From Sandaracinaceae bacterium (lineage in GTDB: Bacteria > Myxococcota_A > Polyangia > Polyangiales > Houyiibacteriaceae): a DNA stretch of 64,000 nucleotides. This document shows positions 10,370-26,414 of this stretch, one piece after another (position 1 is the first letter of the stretch; each line of letters starts with the position of its first letter). The stretch covers positions 62,001 through 126,000 of the forward strand of contig JACKEJ010000004.1 in the NCBI GenBank assembly GCA_020633055.1. Reading direction: 5' to 3'. A model generated the notes under the pieces. The model was not told the origin of the DNA. It did not search any database and saw only the letters and a list, made by a program, of their open reading frames with translations. Made by a program: the position numbers and the translations under genes.

Positions 10370-13300
10370 ATGGCCCACACGCGCTTCAACTCAATCTGGG
10401 CCGCCGTCACGTGCGTCGGTCTCCTGGTCGCAACGGCGGCGTTCGCGACGGGCTGTGACGGCGGAGGACCCCGCCTCGACGCCGGCACCGGCGACGGAGC
10501 GTGCTCCGCCGCCCAGCTGGGCTGTGAGTGCGGCCGCGACGCGCGCTGCGACCGTGGTCAGTGCGTCGCGGGCACTTGCCGCCTGTGCACGCGGGGCGAG
10601 GAGGAGTGCCTGTGCCGCGTGGACGGCTCCTGCCAAGAAGAGCTGCTGTGCGACGGAGACGTGTGCCGGGCGTGCCCGGACGGGCAAGAGGGCTGCGCCT
10701 GTCGCGGTGACCAGTGCGACGAAGGTCTCACGTGCGAGAGCGGCACGTGCGCGCCCATCGCGTGCCCGCCTGGCACCGTGGACTGCGCGTGCCGCCGCCA
10801 GTCTTCGCCGGAGTGCGACTACTCCACCTGCCTCGGTGACGGCTTCTGCCGCGAGTGCGACGCCGACCGTGCTGGCTGTCCATGCGTGGACGACACATGT
10901 GCCACCGGGCTGCTGTGTGAAGCCGGCGCATGCCGCACCCCGCGCACCTGCGAGGACATGCTGGTGGAGGGGTTCTGTGTCGAACACCAGCGCTGCACGG
11001 AGACGGGCGACGTGGACGCGCAGTGCGAGGCCGAGAGCTGCGAAGACGGCTATGTCTGGGAGCGCGGGCGCTGCGTGCCCGGGTTGCCGAACTGCTCGCC
11101 CAACACCCCGGGGAGCCTGCTGGCCCCATGCACGGGGCAGCTACGTCAGTGCGTGGAGGGCGCTGGCACGGCCAGCTGCGGCGAGTGCCTCGGAGGCAGC
11201 CTCGAGCTGCAGGGCGTATGCGTGGGGCGGCTGGCCTGCGGCGACACGAGCTGCCTCGATGGCGAATACTGCGACTCGTCCGAGGCGACCCCTGTGTGCC
11301 GGCCGCTGCCCTGCCCCGCGGGACAAGCCAAGCCACTGGGCGGCAGCTGCAGCCCGTGCTCGTTCTCGTGCGCCGGGGTCGGGCTGACGGGGCGCGTGTG
11401 GCCCTTCCGCACCGTCACCGACACCTGCGTGTGCGAGACGCTGCCCGGCTACTTCATGCCCCCCGGTGGCGACACGCAGGCCGAGGTCTGCGACCAGGAC
11501 AACGACGGCTGGGTGCGTGAGGAGGTCCGGGACAGCTCGCTGACCATCGACCCCACGCTGGTCCAGAACGCGCGCTGCGGCCTGTTCGACGTGACCAGCG
11601 TCGTGCTGCGCGACGAGCACGGCCAGGACGCGGAGGTCGCCTCGTGCATCGAAGGCCTGATCCTGAACCCGGGGCCGACGGACTGCTCGGCCCGCATCCC
11701 GCTGCCGCTGGTGGAGTCGCTGCGCAACGACACGCCCGGCGAGCTGCTCGACGTGGCCACGCCCCCGTACGGCAGCGCTGGTCGACGGCTGCGCGCGCAG
11801 GAGGTCAACGGGCTCAGCAAGGCCTGCGTATCCGCGCTGGGCGACTTCGACGACAACGGCGTGGAGGACTACCTGCAGGTACAGCAGGCTCCCGCGACGC
11901 TCACGGACGACCCCGCCGAGCGCCTACGCAGCTTCGCGTACTTCATGGAGACGCACCGCGCCTACGTGGAGGTGCGCACCGGGCAGCCGCGGCTGGTGAT
12001 CGAAGAGCGCTTCCGCTGCGACCCGCGTGACTTTCCGCTCCGCTACGACCCGTCGGTCAACCCCGCCGCGCCCACGGACGGCTACGTGGACGGCGTGGGG
12101 GCGCGCTACTGGCGCTCGTGCCAGCGCGGCGTGCGACCAGGCTTCGACCCCACCGCCGACCCCCCCTTGCCCGGCTACGACTTCGCTCAGTGGTCCTGCC
12201 CGAACGGGACCGCGAACTGTGACGGCATCCCCGTGGCGGCCCCGCACCCCACGCGTGACCTGCGGACCCCGATCGCGTTCGGGACGGCGTTCCCGACGAA
12301 CGCGACGCTGTGCGAAATGAACGCGCGCTTCCCGGCCGACGGGGTCTGGCGAGGCATGAACCACCACAGCCAGTTCCGCTGCGTAGGAGTAGGCTCCGGA
12401 CCGGGACAGCAGGACGCGGCCGAGTTCGGACCGGGCGGAGGCTTCGTCATGAACCGCTGCGAGGCCGTGAGCTGCGCCCCGTCGGATCCCGACTGCGTCG
12501 AGGCGCGCGGGGTGGTCGCGAGCTCGCAGGCCGAGGAGCCCGAGCTGCACTGCCGAGCGCTGTCGTCGGTCACCGCGGCCGACTTCGGCTTCGCGGCGCA
12601 GCGCTACGTCCCGTATGGCATTGGCTTCGCCGAGCCGGAGTACCAGGGAGGCTGTGTGAGCGAGGACGAGGAGTACCACCCGAACGTGTGCCCCACGCCC
12701 GTGTTCTCGGTCATGCCCACCGACACCGCGTTCGGCGCGCAGACCTGTTACTTGGCGGACTGCCCCATCGGCCAGGCCAACTGCGATGGCAACGACCTGA
12801 ACGGGTGCGAGCTGGTCGCGCGAGACAACGTCAACTGCAGCGGCTGCGGCACGGCCTGCGCGCCGAACCACGCGACGGGCAACTGCAGCACGGGCTTCTG
12901 CGTCGTCAGCCAGTGTGACCCGGGCTGGGGCAACTGCGACGGGAACATGGCCAACGGCTGCGAGCAGCGCCTCAACACGCTCAACCACTGTGGCGGCTGC
13001 AACGTGCTGTGCGACATCCCGAGCAGCGGAGAGTCGTGCGTCACGGGCACCTGTCAGGCGGGCGCCTGCGCTCCGGGCACGGGCAACTGCGACGGGAACC
13101 CGGGGAACGGGTGCGAGACGACCACCAACACCAACACGCACTGCGGCGGCTGCAACTCACCGTGCAACCCGACCAACGGCACGGGCCAGTGCAACTCCTC
13201 GGGGGTGTGCATCATCACGGGTTGCGCACCCGGCTGGGGCAACTGCGACAACAACTCCGCCAACGGGTGCGAGACGCGCACGGACACCACCAGCAACTGT

Positions 13301-14011
13301 GGTGCGTGTGGCGCCAGCTGCAGCCTGCCGAACGCCGCGCCCGAGTGCACTGGCGGGGCGGTGTGCACTGTGGACACGTGTAGCGCGGGCTGGGATGACT
13401 GCACGGCCGCACCCGGGTGCGAGACGAACATCCGGACGAACTCCAACTGCGGCGACTGCGGAGTCGCGTGCGCTCCGGCCAACGCGTCGGGGACCTGCTC
13501 CACGGGCTCGTGCCGCGTGACCGCGTGCAACTCGGGCTACGCCAACTGTGACGGGGACCACTCGACGGGGTGCAACGTCCGCCTGAACAGCAACCCCAGC
13601 TGCGGCGCGGCCATGTCGATGGGTGAAAAGGCCGCCGACTCGGAGTGCGGCGCGTTCTGCACCGTGACGACGGCATGGTCCCAGTTCAACTCCACCAGCG
13701 GGAGCGGCGAAGCGTACTTCCGTGCGCGAGCCGTGGATGCGCTCGGCGTGTGCAGCGAGGACCTGATCCACCGCGTGACCATGACCGTGCCGGCCGGGAT
13801 GGACTACGACCTCTACGTCTACGACGCGTGTGGCGGCAACCTGCTGGGTTCCTCCACGAATGGCGTAAGCGCGAGCGAGACCGTCACCATTCGCCGTGAG
13901 GACGGAACGACCAACGACCGCTCATTCGACTACTGGGTCGAGGTCCGGTGGTTCAGCGGGTCGAGCTGCGCGGAGTGGACCCTCAAGTTCGAAGGACGCC
14001 AGACATGCTGA
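10370..14011 (+). CDS. Cys-rich repeat lipoprotein with C-terminal PPC-like domain
   Basis: 1,213 residues with an N-terminal signal and lipobox (AFATGC, Cys29). Residues ~30-330 are Cys-rich modules like those of the preceding protein. Residues ~330-790 are a less repetitive segment with scattered cysteines. Residues ~797-1083 hold six tandem repeats of about 45 residues with the pattern C-x-x-G-x-x-N-C-D-(x)-N-x-x-N-G-C-E ... C-G-x-C-x-x-x-C. The last ~120 residues (FRARAVDALGVCSEDLIHR, MDYDLYVYDACGG, FDYWVEVRW) resemble a bacterial pre-peptidase C-terminal (PPC) beta domain. It is presumably displayed on the cell surface or secreted. It lies one base after the TcA-like gene, and its stop overlaps the next start, so the three genes should be co-translated. 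No enzymatic motif was seen. Confidence 0.8.
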   Translation: MAHTRFNSIWAAVTCVGLLVATAAFATGCDGGGPRLDAGTGDGACSAAQLGCECGRDARCDRGQCVAGTCRLCTRGEEECLCRVDGSCQEELLCDGDVCRACPDGQEGCACRGDQCDEGLTCESGTCAPIACPPGTVDCACRRQSSPECDYSTCLGDGFCRECDADRAGCPCVDDTCATGLLCEAGACRTPRTCEDMLVEGFCVEHQRCTETGDVDAQCEAESCEDGYVWERGRCVPGLPNCSPNTPGSLLAPCTGQLRQCVEGAGTASCGECLGGSLELQGVCVGRLACGDTSCLDGEYCDSSEATPVCRPLPCPAGQAKPLGGSCSPCSFSCAGVGLTGRVWPFRTVTDTCVCETLPGYFMPPGGDTQAEVCDQDNDGWVREEVRDSSLTIDPTLVQNARCGLFDVTSVVLRDEHGQDAEVASCIEGLILNPGPTDCSARIPLPLVESLRNDTPGELLDVATPPYGSAGRRLRAQEVNGLSKACVSALGDFDDNGVEDYLQVQQAPATLTDDPAERLRSFAYFMETHRAYVEVRTGQPRLVIEERFRCDPRDFPLRYDPSVNPAAPTDGYVDGVGARYWRSCQRGVRPGFDPTADPPLPGYDFAQWSCPNGTANCDGIPVAAPHPTRDLRTPIAFGTAFPTNATLCEMNARFPADGVWRGMNHHSQFRCVGVGSGPGQQDAAEFGPGGGFVMNRCEAVSCAPSDPDCVEARGVVASSQAEEPELHCRALSSVTAADFGFAAQRYVPYGIGFAEPEYQGGCVSEDEEYHPNVCPTPVFSVMPTDTAFGAQTCYLADCPIGQANCDGNDLNGCELVARDNVNCSGCGTACAPNHATGNCSTGFCVVSQCDPGWGNCDGNMANGCEQRLNTLNHCGGCNVLCDIPSSGESCVTGTCQAGACAPGTGNCDGNPGNGCETTTNTNTHCGGCNSPCNPTNGTGQCNSSGVCIITGCAPGWGNCDNNSANGCETRTDTTSNCGACGASCSLPNAAPECTGGAVCTVDTCSAGWDDCTAAPGCETNIRTNSNCGDCGVACAPANASGTCSTGSCRVTACNSGYANCDGDHSTGCNVRLNSNPSCGAAMSMGEKAADSECGAFCTVTTAWSQFNSTSGSGEAYFRARAVDALGVCSEDLIHRVTMTVPAGMDYDLYVYDACGGNLLGSSTNGVSASETVTIRREDGTTNDRSFDYWVEVRWFSGSSCAEWTLKFEGRQTC

Positions 14012-17000
14012 CCACGCGACGAACGCACGGACGCGGGCCCCTCTGGTCCACGCTCATGACCACGGTGCTCACGGTCCACTCGGCTGGCTGCGCAACCTCG
14101 CACCCGAGCGCTGGCCAGGAGCCGACCGCGCGCCGCGACGCGGCCACTGCAGAAGCTCCCACCCCGGAGGGGTGGCGCGCTGCAGGCGTCGCGCTGGAGC
14201 GAAGTGCGGTCCACCCTTCACTGGGCGGCCGGACCACGTTGCGAGCCTATGACCGAGGCCTCGAGGTGGTCGCGCGCGAGTTCCGCGTGCACGTCGGGCT
14301 GCGCAGCCTGGGACGCTCAGGGACGGCGGCCGACGGGAGCTCTGCGTCGACGTCCGTCGAGGCCTCGGCGACGGCTCCGTCGATCGCTTCGGTGCCCAGC
14401 GTAGGTGCGGACGCCGTGGTGTACGCCCGTGGCGCGCACGACGAGTTCTTCCGCGTGGCCGCAGGCGGCATCGAGCACGGCGTCGTGGTGCACGCCGCCC
14501 CTGCGGGCGAGGGATTCCTGCGTGCCGAGGTCGGCTTCGACGGCTTGCGCCCGACGTTGCGAGAGGGGCGCGTATGGCTCCTCGACGAGGCTGGCGTCGA
14601 GCGCGCCGCCTATGACGGCCTGCACGCGTTCGACGCATCCGGTGCTGCGCTTGGAACGCTCTTGTCGGTCACCGACGACGGCTTGGTCGCCCTCGACGTG
14701 GACGACGTGGGCGCCCGCTACCCGATCACCATCGATCCCATCCTGTGGGGAACCGAGACCATCACCGGGTCCGTGGCGGGCTGCTCCGCCGCGTCCAGCG
14801 GCTTCGGCGCAGCGGTGACGGTGGTCGGTGCACAGCTAGCCGTCGGGGCCCCGAGCGCCTGCGCGGACGGCGCAAGCACCGGCGCGGTGGTGGTGTTCGA
14901 CCGCCCTGGTTCGACGTGGTTGGAGAGCGCCGTGCTCTTCCGTCCCGGCTCCGCGGGCGGGGATGCGTTCGGCGCGCGGATCACGCTGACGACGGACGCG
15001 CTGATCGCCAGCGCGCCCGGAGCCAACGCGGGTGCTGGGGCCATCGAGGTCTTCGTGCGCCTCGGCCGTCGCTTTCACGCCGTAACCACGCTCGCGCTGC
15101 CGCCCGCACTCGACACTACGCCGGGTGCCGCGCTGGGCATGGCCCTGGCCGCAGACGAGGAGACGATCATCGCGGGAGCGCCGGGAGCGAACGGTGGCGC
15201 GGGCGGCGTCGCCATCTACCAGCGCGACCAGGCAGGCAGCTGGTCCACGCTGCAGACCCTTTCGGTCGAAGGCACCACGGGTTTCGGCCAGGCGCTGGCG
15301 TTGGCTCCCTCGTTCCTCTTGGTGGTCGCGGACGATAGCGTCGAGGTGTTCGACAGGCGCGGCCCCCGCGACCCGTTCGGGTCCAGCACGTCGCTCGCAC
15401 TCGACGGCGTGGCGGACGTCGCGGCGAGCGAGCAGGGCTTCGTCGCCGCGCGCGGCTCCTCGCTGCGCTTCATCGACTACGACCCCACCCTCGCGACGTG
15501 GGGCCTGGGCGCCACCGTCGCCGTGGCCGACGCCAGCGACACGCAGTTCGTCGCCACACAGGACAGCGGGCTGGCCGTCGCGGGCAGCGCCGGGGCCGCG
15601 TTCTACCTCGGCGCGATGGACACCTACGAGACGGACGGGACCATCGCGGGGTCCACCACCGACAGCGTCGCGCTCGCGCTCGACGGTCAGAGTCTCTACG
15701 TGGGCGACGCGGGCGACCGCGTGCTGGTCCACCGGCGCGTGGCATCCAACGGTGAGGCCTGCACCGCGGGCGCTCAGTGCGATAGCGGGTTCTGCGTCGA
15801 TGGCGTGTGCTGCAACGCGGCCTGCGGACTGGGCGAGGTCGACTGCCTCGCGTGCAGCGTGAGCGCGGGCAGCGCGGCGGACGGGCAGTGCATGACGGCA
15901 CGCGCAGGATCCGTCTGCAGGCCTGCCGTGGGCAACTGCGACGCGGCCGAGCTCTGCGATGGGTCGAGCACGCAGTGCCGGACCGACCGCTTGCTCCCGT
16001 CGGGCACGACATGCCGGGAGAGCGCCGGTCCTTGTGACGTGGCGGAGTCGTGCGGCGGGCAGAGCCCGTTCTGTCCCACGGACGAATTCCGCAGCGTCGG
16101 AGCCGTCTGCCGCGCGAAGGCCGGGGACTGCGACGTCGCCGAGGCGTGCAACGGCTTCGAGGCCGAGTGCCCGAGCGACCGTGTCGCTTTGGCGGGCCGC
16201 GTCTGCCGCCCGCGCGACGGTGCGTGCGACGTGGAGGAGGCCTGCGATGGCGTGGAGCCAGCCTGCCCGCGCGACGGCTACAAGCGCTTCGGCAGCGTGT
16301 GCCGCCCGCCCTCGAACAGCTGCGACGCGCCCGAGCGCTGCACGGGCACCAGCAACGCATGCCCGGTGAACGAGGCCCAGCCCGATGGAACGGCCTGCGC
16401 GGACGGGGACGCGTGCACCGAGGGTGACATGTGCATGGCGGGTCAGTGCATCTCGGGGCCGCGCATGTGCATGGCGCCGACGCCGACGCCACCCATGCGG
16501 AGCTCGTCCGGCTGCGCCGTGGCCCAGGGCGACTCGGGCGCGCCCGGCGTGTGGGGTGCCCTGCTGTTGGCGCTGGTCGCACTCGGACGCCGCCGGGGGA
16601 AGCCGCTGCGCGCGACCCGTCGGCGGCAGGCAGCCGCGTGCGCGGCGCTGACCATCGCCTTGCTGGCGAGCTCCGGTGCGCGGGCGCAGGACTCCGACAA
16701 CGACGGCGTGCCCGATGCGATGGACGTGTGCCCGGGGGGCGATGACCGGATCGACTTCGACGTGGACGGAACGCCAGCGTTCTGCGACTGCGACGACGGA
16801 CGCGCGAGCACGCGTCCGGGGGCCCCCGAGCTGTGCAACGGCCAGGACAACGACTGCGACGGCTACGTCGACGCCACGTTCCTGTCCGGGGGTACGCCCG
16901 CGGAGCTGGTCGCCAACGTCGGGACGCGTGCGGTGAGCAGCGCGACGACGATGATAGGCAGCGAAGTGCGCTGGACCACCAACTACTTCCAGTCCGGCGT

Positions 17001-19080
17001 GGTGCGCTACAGCGAGATGCTCGAGCACGCGCCCCCGGGCACGGCGCAGTCGCTCTCGCTGATCGTGCAGCCCAGCGTGCTGCCCACGGCGAGCCTGTAC
17101 GGGTTCTTCGGCGGGGGCCGCTTCATCGGGGTCATCGTGCTGTTCACGCCAGGGCAGCCCACGGCGGTGGCCATCGCCCAGGGATCGGCCACGGACGCGC
17201 CGTCGGGAGGCATCTTCGGTTACCCGCTAGGACGCTTTCAGGGCTCGATCCCGGCCTACAGCCACTTCCTCCCCACGGGTCCCATTCGCCTCACGCTGCA
17301 CGTGGCAGCGGATGGAACACAGTCGCTCTCCCTGACGGGCGCGAACGGCAATGGCGTCGACGTCCCGCTCCCTGCGACGTCGTATCTGAGCGTCGCGGCG
17401 AGCTGGCGGCTTTGGATCGCCTCCTCCACTGGAGCGAGTGCGGTGCAGAGCGCGGGGGTCGCCGTGCACGCCACCCTGGACGACGAAGACCACGACACCG
17501 TCTGCGATGCGCGCGATGTGTGTGCGGACGGCAGCGACCTCATGGACGGAGACGGCGACGGAATACCCGACACGTGCGACGCCTGCGTCGGCGCGGACGG
17601 CGCAGACAACGACAGCGACGGTTACCCGTCCCCGTGCGACTGCGACGACAGCGACCCGGCGATCCATCCGGGCGCCGCCGACGTGTGTGACGGCGTCGAC
17701 AACGACTGCGACGGCACCTCCGACGTCGGCACGCTCATGTCGGCCGTGGGCAACGACCTGCTCTACCGCCTGGCCTCGGGTCAGGCGTCGGGCATCGCGG
17801 TGAGCGGCACGCTGCCCACCTTCACCAGCTTCGACGGCGGCGGCGCAGTGCGTGCCGCGTTCCCGTCGGCGGCCGGCGCCTGGACGGTCTACTACCGCGA
17901 GGACCTCACGCGGAACCCGACCGCGGGGGACCCTAACCGCGTGCGCGTCGTCGTGGACCGCGACACCCGCACCGGTGACCACGACTTCATCGTGGGCCTG
18001 AGCGACGGCAACCGCGTCTTCGGGCTGCAGCTGGGGGACGTCGGGGGCAACGGGATCAGCTACACGGCAGCGCCCTTCGTGGGCGTCGACGGAGACACGA
18101 ACATCACCACACCGACGTTCCCGGACGCAGAGCGCGTGGACTCACGCTTCGCGTTCAGCGACGCCTCGCCCTACACGCTGGACTTCGTGTTCGGCGCGGA
18201 CCCGCGCATCGAGATCCGCACCGCCGACGGCGCGCGCGGCCTCGTGCGGATGACGGCGGGCGAGGTGGGGGCCGTGAACCTCGACAACCTCTCCCTCTTC
18301 CTGTCCGCCAACCAGACCAACGAGACCTTCGTCATCCGCAGCATCCACGCCTCGCAAGCGCACGTGGACAGCGACGAGGACACGGTGTGTGACGCCCTCG
18401 ACCGCTGCCCTGGGCTGGACGACACCGGGCCCGACCAGGACTCGGACGGCATCCCCGACGCGTGTGACATCTGCACGGGGGGGCCGGACGGCCTCGACGA
18501 CGACGGGGACGGGGTGCCGAACGCCTGCGACGCGTGCCCGAGCTTCCCGGACCAGCAGGACCGCGACGACGACGGTCTCCCCGACGGCTGCGACGTGTGC
18601 CCAGACGACGCGGCGAACGACTTCGACCGCGACGGCGTGTGCGACATGTCCGACCTGTGCCTGCTCGGTCCGGACAGCGCCGACGCGGATGGCGATGGGA
18701 TCCCCGACGCCTGCGACCCGTGCCCCGTGGACGGGATGGGCGACAGCGACGAAGACGGAACGTGCGACGCAGGGGACGTGTGCCTCGGCGACGACCGCCG
18801 CGGCGACCGCGACGGCGACGGCTTCTGCGCCGACATCGACTGCGACGACACCCGCGCCAGCATCCACCCGGGTGCCGACGAGGTGTGCGACGGATACGAC
18901 TCGAACTGCGACGGGGTGCTGCCGCAGCGCGAGCTCGACAACAACGGCAACCAGCGCATCGACTGCCGCGAGGGCTCGGGCTGCGTCGCCGACCCGACTG
19001 GGGCGAGCACCACGCCGTGGTGGTTCGTCGCGCTCTTCGCGACGCTCACCCTGGGGCGCCGCCGCCGCGCTCCCCGCTGA
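14005..19080 (+). CDS. Multi-domain secreted protein with internal and terminal MYXO-CTERM-like signals
   Basis: 1,691 residues from ATG 14005, which overlaps the preceding stop by seven bases. The N-terminus has a hydrophobic signal and a possible lipobox (VHSAGC). Residues ~250-575 are FG-GAP/integrin-like propeller repeats (GAPGANAGAGAIEVF type). Residues ~583-822 are disintegrin-like Cys modules (CDVAEACNG...CP). At 836-867 a Gly-Cys, hydrophobic segment and RRRGK form a MYXO-CTERM-like signal, immediately followed by a second Sec-like signal peptide (AALTIALLASSGARA, cleavage about 894/895). The second half has a MopE-type DCDD repeat, two similar unknown domains, TSP3-like Asp repeats (~1445-1600) and a genuine C-terminal MYXO-CTERM (Gly-Cys ... 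FVALFATLTLGRRRRAPR). It reads as two secreted proteins joined without a stop. It is the third gene of the Tc-like operon. Confidence 0.82.
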   Translation: MLTTRRTHGRGPLWSTLMTTVLTVHSAGCATSHPSAGQEPTARRDAATAEAPTPEGWRAAGVALERSAVHPSLGGRTTLRAYDRGLEVVAREFRVHVGLRSLGRSGTAADGSSASTSVEASATAPSIASVPSVGADAVVYARGAHDEFFRVAAGGIEHGVVVHAAPAGEGFLRAEVGFDGLRPTLREGRVWLLDEAGVERAAYDGLHAFDASGAALGTLLSVTDDGLVALDVDDVGARYPITIDPILWGTETITGSVAGCSAASSGFGAAVTVVGAQLAVGAPSACADGASTGAVVVFDRPGSTWLESAVLFRPGSAGGDAFGARITLTTDALIASAPGANAGAGAIEVFVRLGRRFHAVTTLALPPALDTTPGAALGMALAADEETIIAGAPGANGGAGGVAIYQRDQAGSWSTLQTLSVEGTTGFGQALALAPSFLLVVADDSVEVFDRRGPRDPFGSSTSLALDGVADVAASEQGFVAARGSSLRFIDYDPTLATWGLGATVAVADASDTQFVATQDSGLAVAGSAGAAFYLGAMDTYETDGTIAGSTTDSVALALDGQSLYVGDAGDRVLVHRRVASNGEACTAGAQCDSGFCVDGVCCNAACGLGEVDCLACSVSAGSAADGQCMTARAGSVCRPAVGNCDAAELCDGSSTQCRTDRLLPSGTTCRESAGPCDVAESCGGQSPFCPTDEFRSVGAVCRAKAGDCDVAEACNGFEAECPSDRVALAGRVCRPRDGACDVEEACDGVEPACPRDGYKRFGSVCRPPSNSCDAPERCTGTSNACPVNEAQPDGTACADGDACTEGDMCMAGQCISGPRMCMAPTPTPPMRSSSGCAVAQGDSGAPGVWGALLLALVALGRRRGKPLRATRRRQAAACAALTIALLASSGARAQDSDNDGVPDAMDVCPGGDDRIDFDVDGTPAFCDCDDGRASTRPGAPELCNGQDNDCDGYVDATFLSGGTPAELVANVGTRAVSSATTMIGSEVRWTTNYFQSGVVRYSEMLEHAPPGTAQSLSLIVQPSVLPTASLYGFFGGGRFIGVIVLFTPGQPTAVAIAQGSATDAPSGGIFGYPLGRFQGSIPAYSHFLPTGPIRLTLHVAADGTQSLSLTGANGNGVDVPLPATSYLSVAASWRLWIASSTGASAVQSAGVAVHATLDDEDHDTVCDARDVCADGSDLMDGDGDGIPDTCDACVGADGADNDSDGYPSPCDCDDSDPAIHPGAADVCDGVDNDCDGTSDVGTLMSAVGNDLLYRLASGQASGIAVSGTLPTFTSFDGGGAVRAAFPSAAGAWTVYYREDLTRNPTAGDPNRVRVVVDRDTRTGDHDFIVGLSDGNRVFGLQLGDVGGNGISYTAAPFVGVDGDTNITTPTFPDAERVDSRFAFSDASPYTLDFVFGADPRIEIRTADGARGLVRMTAGEVGAVNLDNLSLFLSANQTNETFVIRSIHASQAHVDSDEDTVCDALDRCPGLDDTGPDQDSDGIPDACDICTGGPDGLDDDGDGVPNACDACPSFPDQQDRDDDGLPDGCDVCPDDAANDFDRDGVCDMSDLCLLGPDSADADGDGIPDACDPCPVDGMGDSDEDGTCDAGDVCLGDDRRGDRDGDGFCADIDCDDTRASIHPGADEVCDGYDSNCDGVLPQRELDNNGNQRIDCREGSGCVADPTGASTTPWWFVALFATLTLGRRRRAPR

Positions 19081-19151
19081 ACGCACCTCACCGAATTCTC
19101 CACGCGCTTTGAACCCACGGCGCGTCCCCAACCTCACGAGGCCTGTACGTC

Positions 19152-19634
19152 ATGCTCTTCAAGTCTTCCTCCATGTTCAGTGGGGTCCTGTTGGCCCTGC
19201 TCCTGGCCCCCGGGTGCGGGGGCGGCAACGACCGTCCCCCCACGTGCGCTGGCGACCCTGGGACCCTGGGCTGCGCCTGCGTCGACGGAACCACCTGCGA
19301 CGACGGCCTGGTGTGCAGCGAGAGCCTGTGCGCGTCACCCGACCTGCGTGAGCTGAGCGTCGGCTCGCCCGAGGTGCGTGGCTGCGAGGTCCTCGTGACC
19401 GAGAGCGACGGCGTCGTGGCGAACGTCACCTTCGCGAGCAGCCTCGAGGGCACGTTCATTCGCCAGGCGCCGCGCGCCGCGATCAGCTTCGTCACCCAAG
19501 CGGACTCGGCCGTCCCGGGAGGCGCCATCCAGGTCGCCGTCACGGGCGCGAGCTCTGGTGTCGTGCTCACCACCGCCAACTGCGTGGACGCCGCGGGCGC
19601 CCCCGTCACCAACGCCAACGTTTCCCTGCGCTGA
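19152..19634 (+). CDS. Small Cys-containing lipoprotein
   Basis: 160 residues. A signal peptide with lipobox (LAPGC, ending about residue 22) is followed by one short Cys module (TLGCACVDGTTCDDGLVCSE) of the same style as in the first protein of the operon, and then by a ~95-residue beta-like domain with no recognised family. The gene sits 71 bases after the MYXO-CTERM protein, and its stop codon directly abuts the RHS gene, so it is probably expressed with it. A chaperone, anchor or immunity role for the RHS protein is possible from position alone; nothing in the sequence shows it. Confidence 0.75.
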   Translation: MLFKSSSMFSGVLLALLLAPGCGGGNDRPPTCAGDPGTLGCACVDGTTCDDGLVCSESLCASPDLRELSVGSPEVRGCEVLVTESDGVVANVTFASSLEGTFIRQAPRAAISFVTQADSAVPGGAIQVAVTGASSGVVLTTANCVDAAGAPVTNANVSLR

Positions 19635-19646
19635 ATGGAGATGACC

Positions 19647-25724
<6,078 letters not shown>

Positions 25725-25822
25725 CCGCAGTCCAGACGAGACGCATGGCGCGCCGGGTTCCTTCGTGGGGCTCGGCGCGCAAGCCTATGGACAGCGCGGC
25801 CCAACCCATTTATCGGTGAAGG

Positions 25823-26065
25823 ATGTCCTTCACCAGCGAGCACATGCACGAGCTGAACCTGTTGGCGCAGTTCCAGGCGGGGGATCCCACCATCGGGATC
25901 AAGGTCCACTCCACGGCGTCCAGCGACTCCATCTCGGCGGCCGCGCGGCTGCACAAGAAGGGCCTCACCACGCAGGTGGACGGCGGCTACCTGACCCCGC
26001 TGGGCCAGGACGCCGCGCAGCAAGCGCAGACGCTGCTGCGGGTGCTGAGCTACGAAGACCACTGA
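25823..26065 (+). CDS. TIGR02647 family small protein
   Basis: 80 residues, matching the short conserved family I know as TIGR02647 (Pseudomonas and relatives): N-terminal FTSEHMHELNLLAQF, then GIKVH, a helix with AAARLHKKGL, and the diagnostic TQVDGGYLTPLG. The fold is probably a small winged-helix-like domain; the biological role is unknown. It begins 98 bases after the RHS gene on the same strand. RHS genes are often followed by a small immunity gene, but this family is also found in unrelated contexts, so I do not call it an immunity protein. Confidence 0.8.
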   Translation: MSFTSEHMHELNLLAQFQAGDPTIGIKVHSTASSDSISAAARLHKKGLTTQVDGGYLTPLGQDAAQQAQTLLRVLSYEDH

Positions 26066-26414
26066 GCGCGGCGGCTCGTCCCAGCGACGACGCGGGACTC
26101 GGCGCGTGGACAGACGGCGGACCCTCGGCGCCCTCGTGCCCCGGCGTCGCCGTGCGGCGCGGCGGAAACGTAGTCGCCGACGTGTCGCTTTCTGCGACGA
26201 CGGCCGTCCACGACGATTGCGCCCGCACCGCCAACCGTGATAGCCAGGGGCAATGCAGGGAATACGGAACAGGGACTGGTTCTGACGCTGGCGAAGGCAG
26301 GCCGCAGCGTGACGCCGGGAATCCGCCCGGGAACGGCACCACCCCGTGCGCGACGGCCGGGTTGAAGTCCAGCGCGCTCACGGTTCGTGTCAGCCCCCTG
26401 AGGAGGACATGGCG
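26066..26414. other. Intergenic region before the vWA-like lipoprotein gene
   Basis: About 350 bases without a supported gene. The only clear signal is a perfect Shine-Dalgarno sequence, AGGAGG at 26401-26406. It is 8 bases from ATG 26415 but only 2 bases from ATG 26409, which fixes the start of the downstream gene. Base composition is less biased around 26170-26330, which may hold the promoter. Confidence 0.5.

Noticed and set aside
14836..17028. Minus-strand open frame of 730 codons antisense to the 14005-19080 gene
   Set aside because: Low-complexity composition with no family resemblance; the plus strand has clear FG-GAP, disintegrin-like and MopE-type repeats.
25823..26065. Small gene after the RHS protein as an immunity gene
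   Set aside because: It belongs to the TIGR02647-type family, which occurs widely without RHS neighbours; position alone is not enough.
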